A stretch of DNA of 64,000 bases. Origin: G965199725 sp965199725 (GTDB taxonomy: Bacteria; Pseudomonadota; Gammaproteobacteria; Nitrosococcales; Methylophagaceae). Under the pieces are notes generated by a model. It was not told the DNA's origin, did not search any database, and saw only the letters and a program-made list of their open reading frames with translations. The stretch's first letter is position 1. Each line of letters begins with the position of its first letter. A program made the position numbers and the translations under genes. Location of the stretch: the NCBI GenBank assembly GCA_965199725.1, contig OZ241321.1, forward strand, positions 1,178,001-1,242,000, read 5' to 3'. Below, in pieces: positions 1 through 8,500 of the stretch.

Positions 1-12
1 AATGGAAACAAC

Positions 13-1683
13 ATGTCAGATACTGAGATTGCACGCAAAGCTAACGTAGGTCCAATTATCCCCCTTGCTGAAGCGCGTTTGGGCTTAGCTGCCTCAGCCC
101 TTGATCCTTATGGCTACTACAAGGCCAAAGTATCATTAGATGCTATGACTGATCTGGCTGACAAGGCAGACGGCAAACTGATTTTGGTGACCGCTGTGAG
201 CCCAACTCCTGCTGGCGAAGGTAAAACCACCACCACGATTGGCTTAAGTGATGCGTTAAATCACATTGGTAAAAAGTCAATAGCTTGTATCCGTGAGCCA
301 TCAATGGGGCCATGTTTTGGCATGAAGGGTGGTGCGACTGGTGGCGGTTATGCCCAAGTTGTACCAATGGAAGATATTAATCTACATTTTACCGGTGACT
401 TCCATGCGATTGGTGCTGCGCACAATCTACTGGCGGCGATGGTTGATAACCATATTTATCACGGTAATGACCTTGATTTGGATGTGCGTAATATTACCTG
501 GCGGCGGGTAGTGGATATGAATGACCGTGCGCTTCGTCATATCAATGTTGGCTTGGGTGCTGCCAGTAATGGTTTTCCGCGTGAAACTGGCTTTGATATT
601 GTGGTCGCGTCGGAAGTCATGGCCATTCTTTGCCTGTCAAACTCAATGGCTGAGTTAAAACAGCAGCTTGGCAATATCCTAATCGGTTATTCACGCGACG
701 GCAAGCCACGTTTGGCGAAAGAATTAAATGCACACGGCGCGATGGCGGCACTGTTGAAACAAGCGCTTAAGCCTAATTTAGTGCAAACAATAGAGCGTAA
801 TCCAGCCTTTGTGCATGGTGGCCCCTTTGCCAATATTGCCCATGGATGTAATTCTGTTGTGGCGACTAAAATGGCCCTCAAACTCAGTGATTATGTGGTC
901 ACTGAGGCAGGGTTTGGCGCTGATCTAGGTGCCGAAAAGTTTATCAATATAAAATGCCGTAAAGCTGGTATAAATCCTGATATGGCAGTGATAGTGGCGA
1001 CCGTAAGAGCGCTTAAATATCATGGCGGTGTTGATGTCACCGATCTTGCTGAAGAAAATCTACCTGCTCTTGGAAAAGGTATAGCAAACTTAAAACGCCA
1101 CTTAATGAATATGCGCGATCAGTTTGGTTTGCCGTGCATTGTTGCTATTAATCATTTTCATAATGATAATGATGCTGAGATTACCTTTATTAAAAGTGCA
1201 GTACAATCTTATGGCAGCCAAGCAATTTTGGCCCGGCACTGGGCTGAAGGTAGCCAAGGTGGGATAGAGTTGGCGGAGGCTGTAGCAACTGTGCTTGCAG
1301 ATAAAGCTGGTGCGTGCCATTTTTTATATCAGGATAATGAACCGTTACTGGATAAAATTAAAGCTGTAGCAATGAAGATATACGGTGCTGGTAATGTCGT
1401 GACAGATCAGCGTGTGCTTGCTAGGATCGCCAAATTTGCTGATGACTATAGCCATATTCCAGTCTGCATAGCAAAAACCCCTTACTCATTTAGCGATAAT
1501 GCTGCCCAGCGCGGCATGGTGTCAGGCCACACTATCACGATTAGCGATGTTCGCCTGTCACGTGGCGCTGAATTTTTAGTGGTGCTATGTGGGGATATTA
1601 TGACGATGCCAGGTCTACCTAAATCACCAGCAGGGGAACGCATTGATATTGGCAGTGACGGCAAGATTAGCGGTTTATTTTAA
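13..1683 (+). CDS. fhs: Formate-tetrahydrofolate ligase
   Basis: Cytosolic enzyme that condenses formate with tetrahydrofolate using ATP to give 10-formyl-THF, which links formate to C1-folate metabolism. The 556-residue length is normal for the family. The P-loop TPAGEGKTTTT lies near residue 66, followed by the conserved EPSMGPCFGMKGGA stretch. A GGAAAC ribosome site sits just before the ATG, only 12 bases into the window, so the promoter is off the window. The 3' end overlaps the convergent nsrR gene by 17 bases. In a RuMP methylotroph the enzyme may serve formate assimilation or supply of formyl groups; the direction in vivo is inference. Confidence 0.96.
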   Translation: MSDTEIARKANVGPIIPLAEARLGLAASALDPYGYYKAKVSLDAMTDLADKADGKLILVTAVSPTPAGEGKTTTTIGLSDALNHIGKKSIACIREPSMGPCFGMKGGATGGGYAQVVPMEDINLHFTGDFHAIGAAHNLLAAMVDNHIYHGNDLDLDVRNITWRRVVDMNDRALRHINVGLGAASNGFPRETGFDIVVASEVMAILCLSNSMAELKQQLGNILIGYSRDGKPRLAKELNAHGAMAALLKQALKPNLVQTIERNPAFVHGGPFANIAHGCNSVVATKMALKLSDYVVTEAGFGADLGAEKFINIKCRKAGINPDMAVIVATVRALKYHGGVDVTDLAEENLPALGKGIANLKRHLMNMRDQFGLPCIVAINHFHNDNDAEITFIKSAVQSYGSQAILARHWAEGSQGGIELAEAVATVLADKAGACHFLYQDNEPLLDKIKAVAMKIYGAGNVVTDQRVLARIAKFADDYSHIPVCIAKTPYSFSDNAAQRGMVSGHTITISDVRLSRGAEFLVVLCGDIMTMPGLPKSPAGERIDIGSDGKISGLF

Positions 1684-2113
1684 TAACTTGTGCTGTGTTT
1701 GCAGTGTTTAGTATTGTGCTAGTTTTGCTATCAATTAAATTAGCAAGTGTGATGGGCGCTAGATATTGTAAGTAATGGTGTTGCGCTTTCCATAAAACGC
1801 CCTGTAATCTACAGCTTTTAGATAATAGGCAAGGCGGACTTTTACAGTTGACTGGCTCCAGTGTATTTTCCATCAATTCAATCACCGCTTTGAGTGAAAT
1901 TTTAGCAGCATCACAGCCTAATATAATGCCACCATTTCTGCCTCTAACTGCTGTTATCCAGCCAGCATGGACTAATTTATTGACGATTTTCATCGTATGA
2001 CTTTTAGGAATATCAAAGCCATCAGCGATTGTCTGAATGGTAGTAAGACGTTGATGACTTGCTAAATAAATCAATACTCTAAAGGCAAAATCAGTGTGCT
2101 TAGTGATGTGCAT
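1667..2113 (-). CDS. nsrR: Rrf2-family regulator, NsrR-like NO sensor
   Basis: A 148-residue Rrf2 winged-helix repressor. The N-terminal HTH covers about residues 1-75. The cluster-binding segment CKSPPCLLSKSC has the C-x4-C-x5-C spacing of NsrR, which holds an iron-sulfur cluster destroyed by nitric oxide. It is divergent from the flavohemoglobin gene, the usual NsrR target, and the 134-bp gap between them holds a long inverted repeat. That context makes NsrR more likely than IscR or another Rrf2 member. The 3' end overlaps fhs on the opposite strand. Expected role: repression of hmp until NO appears. Confidence 0.88.
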   Translation of the reverse strand: MHITKHTDFAFRVLIYLASHQRLTTIQTIADGFDIPKSHTMKIVNKLVHAGWITAVRGRNGGIILGCDAAKISLKAVIELMENTLEPVNCKSPPCLLSKSCRLQGVLWKAQHHYLQYLAPITLANLIDSKTSTILNTANTAQVIKINR

Positions 2114-2191
2114 AATCGGTCATTAACAAATAATCAGTAAATAATTTATTATAAAGTATTGCATCATTAAAAGATATATGTAAAATGTATC

Positions 2192-2224
2192 ATTAAAACA
2201 TTCATTTTATATGAATGTTTTAAT
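2192..2224. promoter_or_regulatory. 13-bp perfect inverted repeat upstream of hmp (candidate NsrR operator)
   Basis: The arms ATTAAAACATTCA and TGAATGTTTTAAT pair perfectly around a 7-base spacer, in the nsrR-hmp intergenic region and 23 bases before the hmp start codon. A direct repeat TG(C/T)ATCATTAAAA (2160-2172 and 2186-2198) lies beside and partly inside it. The AT-rich palindrome next to a divergent Rrf2 gene suggests an operator. No U-tract follows, so a terminator is unlikely. Confidence 0.6.
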
Positions 2225-2247
2225 ACTGTAATTAGGAGAGAATAACA

Positions 2248-3435
2248 ATGCTAAATCAAGAAACAATAGAGTTGGTGCAGTCAACAGTTCCATTACTGGC
2301 TAAACATGGTCAGGAGATTACCCAGAAATTTTATGGAAGGCTATTTACAGCGCATCCTGATCTAAAAAATATATTTAATATGAACAATCAGAAGTATGGC
2401 AATCAACCACGTGCTTTAGCTGACACTGTGTTTGCCTATGCAAGTAATGTCAACGATGTGGCAAACCTTGCCCACGCTGTAAAGCGCATTGCTCATAAAC
2501 ATATCAGTCTTGGCATTAAGCCCAAGCAGTATCCTATTGTTGGTAAATTTTTACTGGCGGCAATACAAGATGTTTTAATGCTGCCCGATAATCATCCGAC
2601 ATTGATTGCCTGGCAAGATGCCTATAACTATTTGGCTGATATTTTTATGGATACTGAAGAATCCTTATATCAAGCAGGCGAAAAAACTGCGGGTGGTTGG
2701 CGCGGATTTAGGCACTTTATAATTGATAATATTATCGCTGAAACAGCTGATGTGAAATCATTCTATTTAACGCCAAAAGATAACGCTGGTATACCTCTAT
2801 ATAAGGGTGGTCAATATATTGGGATTAAAGTGAAAACCCATGATTCAGCGTTTGAGCAGATTCGCCAATATTCGCTTTCAGGGCAGTCAGGGCAAAATTA
2901 CCTGCGCATAACAGTCAGATGTGACCCAAAAGGTATCGTGTCAAATTATTTGCATCAATGCGTTAAAGGTGATGCAGTGTTAGTTCAAGTGCCATCGGGC
3001 GTCTTTACGCTTGATACTCATGCTAAAAAGCACGTTTTTATTGCCGGTGGAGTAGGGATTACGCCTTTATTATCCATGTTATATGAAGCGATAGCGAGCA
3101 GTGTACCTGCTGATCATATTCTTTTTATTCAATGCCAGCGTGATCAGGATCAGCAAATCTTAAAAGAGGAGTTGGCTGTGCTTCATCAGCAGACAGGGTT
3201 TTATTATAAAACCAACTTTAATGATAGTGACGAGGGTGATTATAGAGGCTATCTTGATACCGGTATCTTAAATAAATGGTTCAACGAGTATGAGTTTATG
3301 CCAAAGGCTAATACGGCTGTTTATTTTTGTGGGCCAAGTCCATTTATGTCGCTATTAAAGGGGTGTTGTTTGAGCTTAGGCTTTAATGAGGGTGCCATCC
3401 ATTATGAGATGTTTGGCCCAACCACCGCTATTTAA
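2248..3435 (+). CDS. hmp: Flavohemoglobin, nitric oxide dioxygenase
   Basis: Oxidises NO with O2 to nitrate using NAD(P)H; cytosolic detoxification enzyme of 395 residues, the usual length. Domain order is an N-terminal globin (about 1-140, with the proximal-His region AVKRIAHKH near residue 85), an FAD-binding barrel (RQYSLSG near 211), and an NAD-binding domain (GGVGITPLLSM near 270, CGPSPFM near 365). AGGAGAG precedes the ATG at a good distance. It is divergently arranged with nsrR across a candidate operator, so NO-induced derepression is expected. The region downstream is decayed DNA, so it is probably monocistronic. Confidence 0.96.
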   Translation: MLNQETIELVQSTVPLLAKHGQEITQKFYGRLFTAHPDLKNIFNMNNQKYGNQPRALADTVFAYASNVNDVANLAHAVKRIAHKHISLGIKPKQYPIVGKFLLAAIQDVLMLPDNHPTLIAWQDAYNYLADIFMDTEESLYQAGEKTAGGWRGFRHFIIDNIIAETADVKSFYLTPKDNAGIPLYKGGQYIGIKVKTHDSAFEQIRQYSLSGQSGQNYLRITVRCDPKGIVSNYLHQCVKGDAVLVQVPSGVFTLDTHAKKHVFIAGGVGITPLLSMLYEAIASSVPADHILFIQCQRDQDQQILKEELAVLHQQTGFYYKTNFNDSDEGDYRGYLDTGILNKWFNEYEFMPKANTAVYFCGPSPFMSLLKGCCLSLGFNEGAIHYEMFGPTTAI

Positions 3436-3515
3436 GCGTGAATGGATACATCACGAGCTACATGTTATAGTCCTGACGATTTATACTTAAATACAGGTGA
3501 GCGGTGAAAGCAGGG

Positions 3516-3718
3516 AGCCTAAACTACACTAGGTGAAACTATATTAATCAATCACAGTGATCACAGTGTCAGTCGTGATGGTATCTATGTATTAATAATT
3601 GATGATGCGCTTTTGGTTAAATGTTTGCAAGCGGTTGCTCGTTGGTATCATTAAGGTATCCAGTGATAGTCCCGCCTATGATTCTTCATCGGTCGAGTGG
3701 TATGGTATGGGCTGGTAG
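3516..3718 (+). pseudogene. Relic of S24 (LexA/phage-repressor-like) peptidase domain
   Basis: Spliced across frames, the text resembles the C-terminal half of a LexA-like repressor: LGETILINHSD, then SRDGIYVLIIDDALLVK, then, after a one-base shift near 3643, GIIKVSSDSPAYDS and a terminal VEWYGMGW before TAG at 3716. These match the known family pattern GD(S)...G-D-T-LLV-N...DGIYVL..DD.LLVKRLQ...SDN-PAY...V-W-G. Upstream, AGSLNYT sits where GDSMEPT with the catalytic Ser would be. At least two frameshifts, the absence of the HTH half and a deletion before the last strand make it non-functional. It probably descends from a prophage or mobile-element repressor. Confidence 0.6.
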
Positions 3719-3802
3719 GCGCATGCAACTTTATTGTTGGATTTAAGGCACTTAAAAATACGATTTAAATATTTCTTAAACACTTTTTAAAGTTATTTGC
3801 TT

Positions 3803-3840
3803 TGTCGCACTTCAAGTGTCTCATCTTGTCGCAAACCTAC
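3803..3840. repeat. TGTCGCA-type repeat, copy 1
   Basis: Reads TGTCGCACTTCAAGTG, then a short link, then a second TTGTCGCAAACCT. A diverged relative lies at 42549-42610 with the same order TGTCGCAaTTCAAGTGgCTtAT ... TTGTCGCcAACCT. Repeated TGTCGC units are typical of the ends of some TniA/Tn7-like transposons; that link is inference. Both copies lie beside decayed reading frames. Confidence 0.45.
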
Positions 3841-3945
3841 ACTATCGTCTAAATAGCCCACAAGACATGCTCTAAACTGTTATTATTACTAACCTGATCC
3901 CAATGTATCCCTTAAGTATTCGGTTTTATTTTAGGAGACAAAAAC

Positions 3946-4240
3946 ATGAAATTAGTAAAAACTATTATGTTATTCTTAGCGGTAGGCTCTTAGTTTTGTC
4001 AGTAAGCTATGTTGCACTTGCGTTAACGGCTATTACAGAAGTAATGGTATTTATTTGGGCCCTCACTGGCGCACTAGCCCAGACAGCAGCACGCTGAATA
4101 ACTGATTATCTAAAGGGAATTACAATTCTTACACAGGTAAGATAGGCACACGTGATAGCTTCAGTGACCCTAGCTATGATAACAATGGCTTAGGTAATCA
4201 TCAGCGTGGTGTAGGCATTACTGATTTATGGGAATGGTAA
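3946..4240 (+). pseudogene. Broken small secreted protein with YRSNG.Y..PH.R..P motif
   Basis: A good ribosome site (TTTAGGAGAC) and ATG at 3946 open a signal-peptide-like start, MKLVKTIMLFLAVG, which hits TAG at 3991. In another frame the text continues VNGYYRSNGIYLGPHWRTSP then DSSTLNN, a TGA at 4103, then LSKGNYNSYTGKIGT and onward to LWEW and TAA at 4238. This follows the pattern of short exported proteobacterial proteins with GY.RSNGTYV.PH.RTSPD...NNWS.KGN.NPYTGK.GT. TGA in place of Trp (TGG) and one frameshift inactivate it. I am confident it is a relic; the family's function is not known to me. Confidence 0.7.
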
Positions 4241-4312
4241 GCGGCCTTAGTGTTTGAAAATTGTTTTGCTCGATCATTATTCTAAAATGCCCTTGTTGTA
4301 ATTTATATTGAT

Positions 4313-5092
4313 TTAGTGTTTGTTTTTGTCGCGATGGGTTTTAATTAGATCATAGGCTACCTGAATTTCTTTTGCCCGTTCAGTGGCAACAGCGATCATA
4401 TCTTTAGGCATACCCTGACCCATCAGTTTGTCTGGGTGATGCTGACTCATAAGTTTGCGGTATGCGCGTTTGATTTCCTGATCACTACTTTCTTTGCTCA
4501 CTCCCAGCGCTTTATAAGCATTACTTAGTGAAGCAGAATCCGCTTTAGTGCCAGAAAAATTGGTTTGATTGGCTACCATATTCAGTATATGTTCAAATTC
4601 AGCGCGACTATAGCCAAGCTGAATGCCAATATGTTCAAGCAAGTCCTGTTCAGCAGAATCTATTGCGCCATCTGCTAGTGCTATCACGATGACATATGTG
4701 AGGAGCATTTGTTTTAAATTACGTGTATTGCCGCAAACTGCCAGAAATTGGTCTAAAGCTGTATCAATATCAAAGTCAGGATCAGATCCGCGCTTAAATT
4801 GAGCAATCGCTACTTTTCTGTGTTCAGCAGTCATTCCTATGTTTTTGATAAAGTGCTCAACATGGCTGATTTCATCCTCAGAGATGTGACCATCTGCTTT
4901 AGCAATTTTGCCCATGAGTGCAAATAGCGTTTGTAAAAATACATCCTTGCGCCGTTGATTACTCAAAGGATTGATGCCGCCAATGCCATAGCCTTTAGCA
5001 CGATCAATACTGCTACCAACAAAATAGCCGATAATAGCGCCGAAAATACCTGAAAATGAAAATCCTAAAATAGCTAAAATAAATTTATACAT
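4313..5092 (-). CDS. djlA: DnaJ-like membrane-anchored co-chaperone DjlA
   Basis: 259 residues. An N-terminal membrane segment (about 3-26, glycine-rich GFSFSGIFGAIIGYFVG) as in DjlA, a central TerB-like all-helical domain (about 50-170), and a C-terminal J domain with HHPDKL, whose HPD triad stimulates the ATPase of DnaK. The J domain points to the cytosol. Stop and start spacing puts it 15 bases after ubiB, as last gene of the minus-strand hslV-to-djlA series. Function on stress signalling is known for E. coli DjlA; here it is by homology. Confidence 0.9.
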   Translation of the reverse strand: MYKFILAILGFSFSGIFGAIIGYFVGSSIDRAKGYGIGGINPLSNQRRKDVFLQTLFALMGKIAKADGHISEDEISHVEHFIKNIGMTAEHRKVAIAQFKRGSDPDFDIDTALDQFLAVCGNTRNLKQMLLTYVIVIALADGAIDSAEQDLLEHIGIQLGYSRAEFEHILNMVANQTNFSGTKADSASLSNAYKALGVSKESSDQEIKRAYRKLMSQHHPDKLMGQGMPKDMIAVATERAKEIQVAYDLIKTHRDKNKH

Positions 5093-5107
5093 GATGATCT
5101 TGATGGA

Positions 5108-6763
5108 TTATTTTGCAAGTGCGCGCAGCAAAAGCAATGCGCCAATTAGACCAAATAACCAGCTTAATACAGGCATACCCGCAATGATTGTTGACCCGTA
5201 ACCGTCCAGCCCTTTGATTATGGCAGCACCAATAATAAATGCCGCACCACTAACAGTGGCGCTACTACGGTAACTAGCAGTGCGAATTTCTTGTTTTAGC
5301 TGGTTAATATCAGGTGATGATAACTGTAATTTACCTGACTGGGCTTGTTGGGTGAGTTCATGCAACATAGCAGGTAACTTGGGCAATGTTTCAGCCCAGA
5401 CAGGCATTTCTTGCCGTATATTATTCAAGGCCGCCTTCCAGCTTGTGCGTTCCTGTAGCCATTTTTCCAAAATAGGTTTTGCCGTTTTCCATAAGTCAAG
5501 GTCTGGATACATTTGGCGCCCCAAACCTTCTATATTGAGTAGAGTTTTTTGCAATAATACCAGTTGTGGCTGTACTTCCATATTAAAACGACCAGCGGTT
5601 TGAAAGAGGCGCAATAATAACTGCCCAAAAGACATTTCTTTAAGCGGTCTGGCAAACAGTGGCTCACATACGCTACGAATGGCAGCTTCAAATTCGTCAA
5701 TGCGGGTATCGGCTGGTACCCAGCCGGATTTTATATGAAGCTCAGCCACCCGCCGATAATCATGATTGAAAAAAGCCAGAAAATTATCAGATAAATAACG
5801 TTGGTCAATAGGAGATAATGTACCCATAATGCCAAAATCAACGGCAACATAATAGGGATTATCGGGATCAGAAACATCTACCATGACATTACCTGGATGC
5901 ATATCTGCATGAAAATAACCATGTTTGAATGCTTGGGTAAAGAAGATTTCTGTACCAATTTCGGCCAGTCGTTCCAGGTTAACTTTTTTCGCTTTTAGTT
6001 GGTCAATATCACTAACATTGATGCCATAAATGCGCTCCTGCACAAGTAAGTTGCTTCTGGTGAGAGACCAGTGAATATCAGGTATGTAAAGTAACTGACT
6101 ACCTGCAAAATTGCGGCGAAGCTGGTTAGCTGATGCTGCCTCACGGATCATATCAAGTTCATCAAACAGGCTTTTTTCCAGTTCGGCAACCACTGCCCGA
6201 GGCCGCAGGCGTTTGCCGTGCGACCAGTAACGTTCGGTTAAATCAGCTATAGCATATAGTAGCGCTACATCACGACGAATATCATGTTCAATGCCCGGGC
6301 GAACCAGTTTAAGGATAACCTCACGACCATCAATTAGTCTGGCAGCATGAACCTGAGCAATAGAAGCTGATGCCAGAGGAGTATAGTCAATATGAGCAAA
6401 CAGCGTGTCCAGCGATTGTCCATCATAGGCTTTTTGAATTAAGTTGCCAGCCAGATTATCAGAAAAAGGGACGACTTTATCTTGTAGTTTTGTCAGCGCA
6501 TTGGCAATGTCATCTGGTAATAGATCGCGGCGCGTTGATAATAATTGGCCAAATTTGACAAAGATAGGCCCCAATTCTTCTAGGACTAAACACAGTCTGT
6601 CACCACGAGGTAATTCATTAGAATGTGTCCAGCGATGTGGCGACAGGTAGCTAAAGAAACGTAATGGCCTCAGCAGATGAATAGTTTGAATAAGTTCATC
6701 CAGACGGTGTTTTGCCAACACCTGATTGATCTGGACAAGCCGCAAAACATGCTTTAAGTTCAT
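5108..6763 (-). CDS. ubiB: UbiB, ABC1-type atypical kinase for ubiquinone synthesis
   Basis: 551 residues, the family's normal size. The invariant KxGQ-type motif appears as VKFGQLLSTRRDLLP near residue 75, the A-rich nucleotide loop SASIAQVHAA near 132, and the HADMHPGNVMV catalytic-loop equivalent near 285. Two hydrophobic segments close the C terminus (about 500-545). UbiB is an inner-membrane ATPase needed for ubiquinone synthesis and/or handling of its lipid intermediates. It overlaps ubiJ by 4 bases (ATGA), so translation is probably coupled. The gene set ubiE-ubiJ-ubiB is the standard gammaproteobacterial order. Confidence 0.96.
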   Translation of the reverse strand: MNLKHVLRLVQINQVLAKHRLDELIQTIHLLRPLRFFSYLSPHRWTHSNELPRGDRLCLVLEELGPIFVKFGQLLSTRRDLLPDDIANALTKLQDKVVPFSDNLAGNLIQKAYDGQSLDTLFAHIDYTPLASASIAQVHAARLIDGREVILKLVRPGIEHDIRRDVALLYAIADLTERYWSHGKRLRPRAVVAELEKSLFDELDMIREAASANQLRRNFAGSQLLYIPDIHWSLTRSNLLVQERIYGINVSDIDQLKAKKVNLERLAEIGTEIFFTQAFKHGYFHADMHPGNVMVDVSDPDNPYYVAVDFGIMGTLSPIDQRYLSDNFLAFFNHDYRRVAELHIKSGWVPADTRIDEFEAAIRSVCEPLFARPLKEMSFGQLLLRLFQTAGRFNMEVQPQLVLLQKTLLNIEGLGRQMYPDLDLWKTAKPILEKWLQERTSWKAALNNIRQEMPVWAETLPKLPAMLHELTQQAQSGKLQLSSPDINQLKQEIRTASYRSSATVSGAAFIIGAAIIKGLDGYGSTIIAGMPVLSWLFGLIGALLLLRALAK

Positions 6764-7353
6764 TCGCTGTCAGTCAGCAGTCTGTTAATGCGGGCTTCAA
6801 GCCGGTCAATACCAGCGCATAGTATATCAACATTACGCATATGTTCATTGATTTGTGTCTTATCAGGCAGCATGCAGCTTTCTTCTTGCAGGTATTCAGC
6901 TGTTGCCAGTTGTAACGAATGGTTACTATCTTTAAGCCACAATAACCCTTGTTTGATAACATTTGCGATTGGGTGAGCAAGGGTGTCGCCGGTCAGCCTA
7001 GCGATCTGGGCTTCCCAGTCAAAATCAAAACTAGCAAATATGTCACGTAACTGTCTGGCAAATTGCACATCACCATGAATGTCAACTTCAGAGGAAAACA
7101 AACTGTCTGGCTGGTTAACGAGTTTAATCAGGGTCAGTATGCTGGCAGTAATCATTAGATCAGCTTTCTGGTCGGTATTGTCATCAATGTAAAGTCGCTG
7201 ATTTTTAATGTTGGCTAAGATAGTTTTATCCATATCTTTGATGTGAATTGCAATAGAGCGGCGGTCAAACTGCTCAAGTTTAACCTGCGTTTCAGCATCT
7301 TGTGCCAATGCTATATTGATAGCTGATTCAATGGGCTTAGTGATAATGCTCAC
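6760..7353 (-). CDS. ubiJ: UbiJ, SCP2-domain ubiquinone biosynthesis accessory factor
   Basis: 197 residues with an SCP2-like lipid-binding fold over about residues 15-110 (ANIKNQRLYIDD, LMITASILTLIKL) and a helical tail about 165-195. UbiJ binds ubiquinone intermediates and organises the soluble Ubi complex. It lies exactly between ubiE and ubiB, with 4-base overlaps on both sides, which is the diagnostic position for this weakly conserved protein. Sequence identity alone would be less convincing. Confidence 0.9.
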   Translation of the reverse strand: MSIITKPIESAINIALAQDAETQVKLEQFDRRSIAIHIKDMDKTILANIKNQRLYIDDNTDQKADLMITASILTLIKLVNQPDSLFSSEVDIHGDVQFARQLRDIFASFDFDWEAQIARLTGDTLAHPIANVIKQGLLWLKDSNHSLQLATAEYLQEESCMLPDKTQINEHMRNVDILCAGIDRLEARINRLLTDSE

Positions 7354-8096
7354 AACTTATAACCGCTATGTAAGGCGACGATGCCTGCTGACATATTGTG
7401 ATAATCACAGTGTTCAAAACCAGCATTCGCTATCATTTGTACCATTGTGTCCTGATCGGGGTGCATACGGATGGATTCAGCTAGATAACGGTAGCTACTT
7501 GCGTCGTCAGCAAATATTGCGCCAAGTTTAGGCAGTAATTTAAGCGAATAGGCATCGTATAGTGGTGATAACCAGCCTGCTGGCCTTGAAAACTCTAGAA
7601 TTAACAAGCGACCACCCGGTCTTAACACACGATACATAGAGTATAGGGCAGCATCTTTGTCAGTGACATTGCGCAGACCAAAAGCAACAGTAATCGTATC
7701 AACGCTGTTGTCAGCAAACGGCAAATATTCGGCATTGGCTTGTACATAGCTGAGATTACCAACGATGCCTTGGTTAAGCAACTTATCACGACCAACATGC
7801 AACATACTGGCATTAATATCTGCCAAAATAACGTGACCAGTGTGGCCTACCAGTTTGGAAAGTTTCATTGCAAGATCACCAGTCCCTCCAGCAATATCAA
7901 GCACTTTATCTCCTGGGCTTACACCGCTGGTATAGAGGGTAAATTGCTTCCATAAGCGGTGGATACCAAGTGACATCAGATCATTCATAAAGTCATAGCT
8001 GCCTGCAACCGAATGAAAAACATCAGCAACATACTTTGCCTTATTTTGAGCAGGTACTTTCTTGTAGCCAAAGTGAGTATAGTGTTTACTGGTCAT
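7350..8096 (-). CDS. ubiE: UbiE, ubiquinone/menaquinone C-methyltransferase
   Basis: SAM-dependent C-methylation in ubiquinone synthesis. 248 residues if it starts at the ATG at 8096 (MTSKHYTHFGYKKV), matching the family N terminus. The frame stays open upstream to 8405, but that part is antisense to the DUF971 gene and is not expected in UbiE. Motifs: VLDIAGGTGDLA (SAM site) near residue 65, DINASMLHVG, and FGLRNVTDKDAAL near 155. No strong ribosome site is visible before 8096. It overlaps ubiJ by 4 bases and lies 13 bases after the DUF971 gene. Confidence 0.95.
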   Translation of the reverse strand: MTSKHYTHFGYKKVPAQNKAKYVADVFHSVAGSYDFMNDLMSLGIHRLWKQFTLYTSGVSPGDKVLDIAGGTGDLAMKLSKLVGHTGHVILADINASMLHVGRDKLLNQGIVGNLSYVQANAEYLPFADNSVDTITVAFGLRNVTDKDAALYSMYRVLRPGGRLLILEFSRPAGWLSPLYDAYSLKLLPKLGAIFADDASSYRYLAESIRMHPDQDTMVQMIANAGFEHCDYHNMSAGIVALHSGYKL

Positions 8097-8109
8097 GATC
8101 GTGATACTT

Positions 8110-8472
8110 TTAATCTGAATGATGCTGATAACCTGCCTGTTGCAGTCTTTGTAGATAATGTTGCCAATACTGGTTTTTCTCTGTTGCCAGTTGGTATAAA
8201 TAATCCCAAGTAAAAAGACCGCTATTATGGCCATCATCAAAATAAATTTTGAGCGCATAGTTGCCGACGGGCTCAAGTTGTGTGATACTGACACCTTCTT
8301 TATTGGTTTGCAATATCTCTTGCCCCTTTCCATGGCCGCGCACTTCAGCAGAAGGCGAATAAACCCGTAAATATTCAGCAGGTAAATGATAGTGGTTTTC
8401 ACCATATACTAGTTCCAGCGTGTTAGATTCTTGGTGAAGGGTAATATTTACTGGGAAAGTATTATTTGCCAT
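8110..8472 (-). CDS. DUF971 / gamma-butyrobetaine hydroxylase N-terminal-like protein
   Basis: 120-residue single-domain protein of the DUF971 family. Recognisable parts are LELVYGENHYHLPAEYLRV (about 20-38), SPSAEVRGHG with the conserved E-V-[RK]-G-H, a V-x-Y-A-(L)-x-I-x-F-x-D-G-H strand and TWDYLYQLA. The fold also occurs as the N-terminal domain of gamma-butyrobetaine hydroxylase. Its place between hslU and ubiE is common in gammaproteobacteria. No biochemical role is established to my knowledge; do not infer carnitine metabolism from it. Confidence 0.88.
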   Translation of the reverse strand: MANNTFPVNITLHQESNTLELVYGENHYHLPAEYLRVYSPSAEVRGHGKGQEILQTNKEGVSITQLEPVGNYALKIYFDDGHNSGLFTWDYLYQLATEKNQYWQHYLQRLQQAGYQHHSD

Positions 8473-8500
8473 GCTTAAAGTTAGAGATTGTTTAACATAG

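Larger units (their letters stand above)
3436..3945. other. Decayed intergenic strip after hmp
   Basis: About 510 bases with no intact gene. It holds the S24-repressor relic (3516-3718) and a TGTCGCA-type repeat (3803-3840), each listed separately. In 3436-3515, 3719-3802 and 3841-3945 I see no gene or clear regulatory signal; the last part leads into the ribosome site of the broken gene at 3946. Confidence 0.6.

Noticed and set aside
3903..4097. 64-residue plus-strand ORF overlapping the broken secreted-protein gene
   Set aside because: Its start lies before the ribosome site and its frame differs from both coding-like frames of the relic; the better reading is a pseudogene starting at 3946.
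8097..8405. Upstream in-frame extension of ubiE
   Set aside because: It lies over the DUF971 gene in another frame and does not match UbiE; the ATG at 8096 gives the family length.
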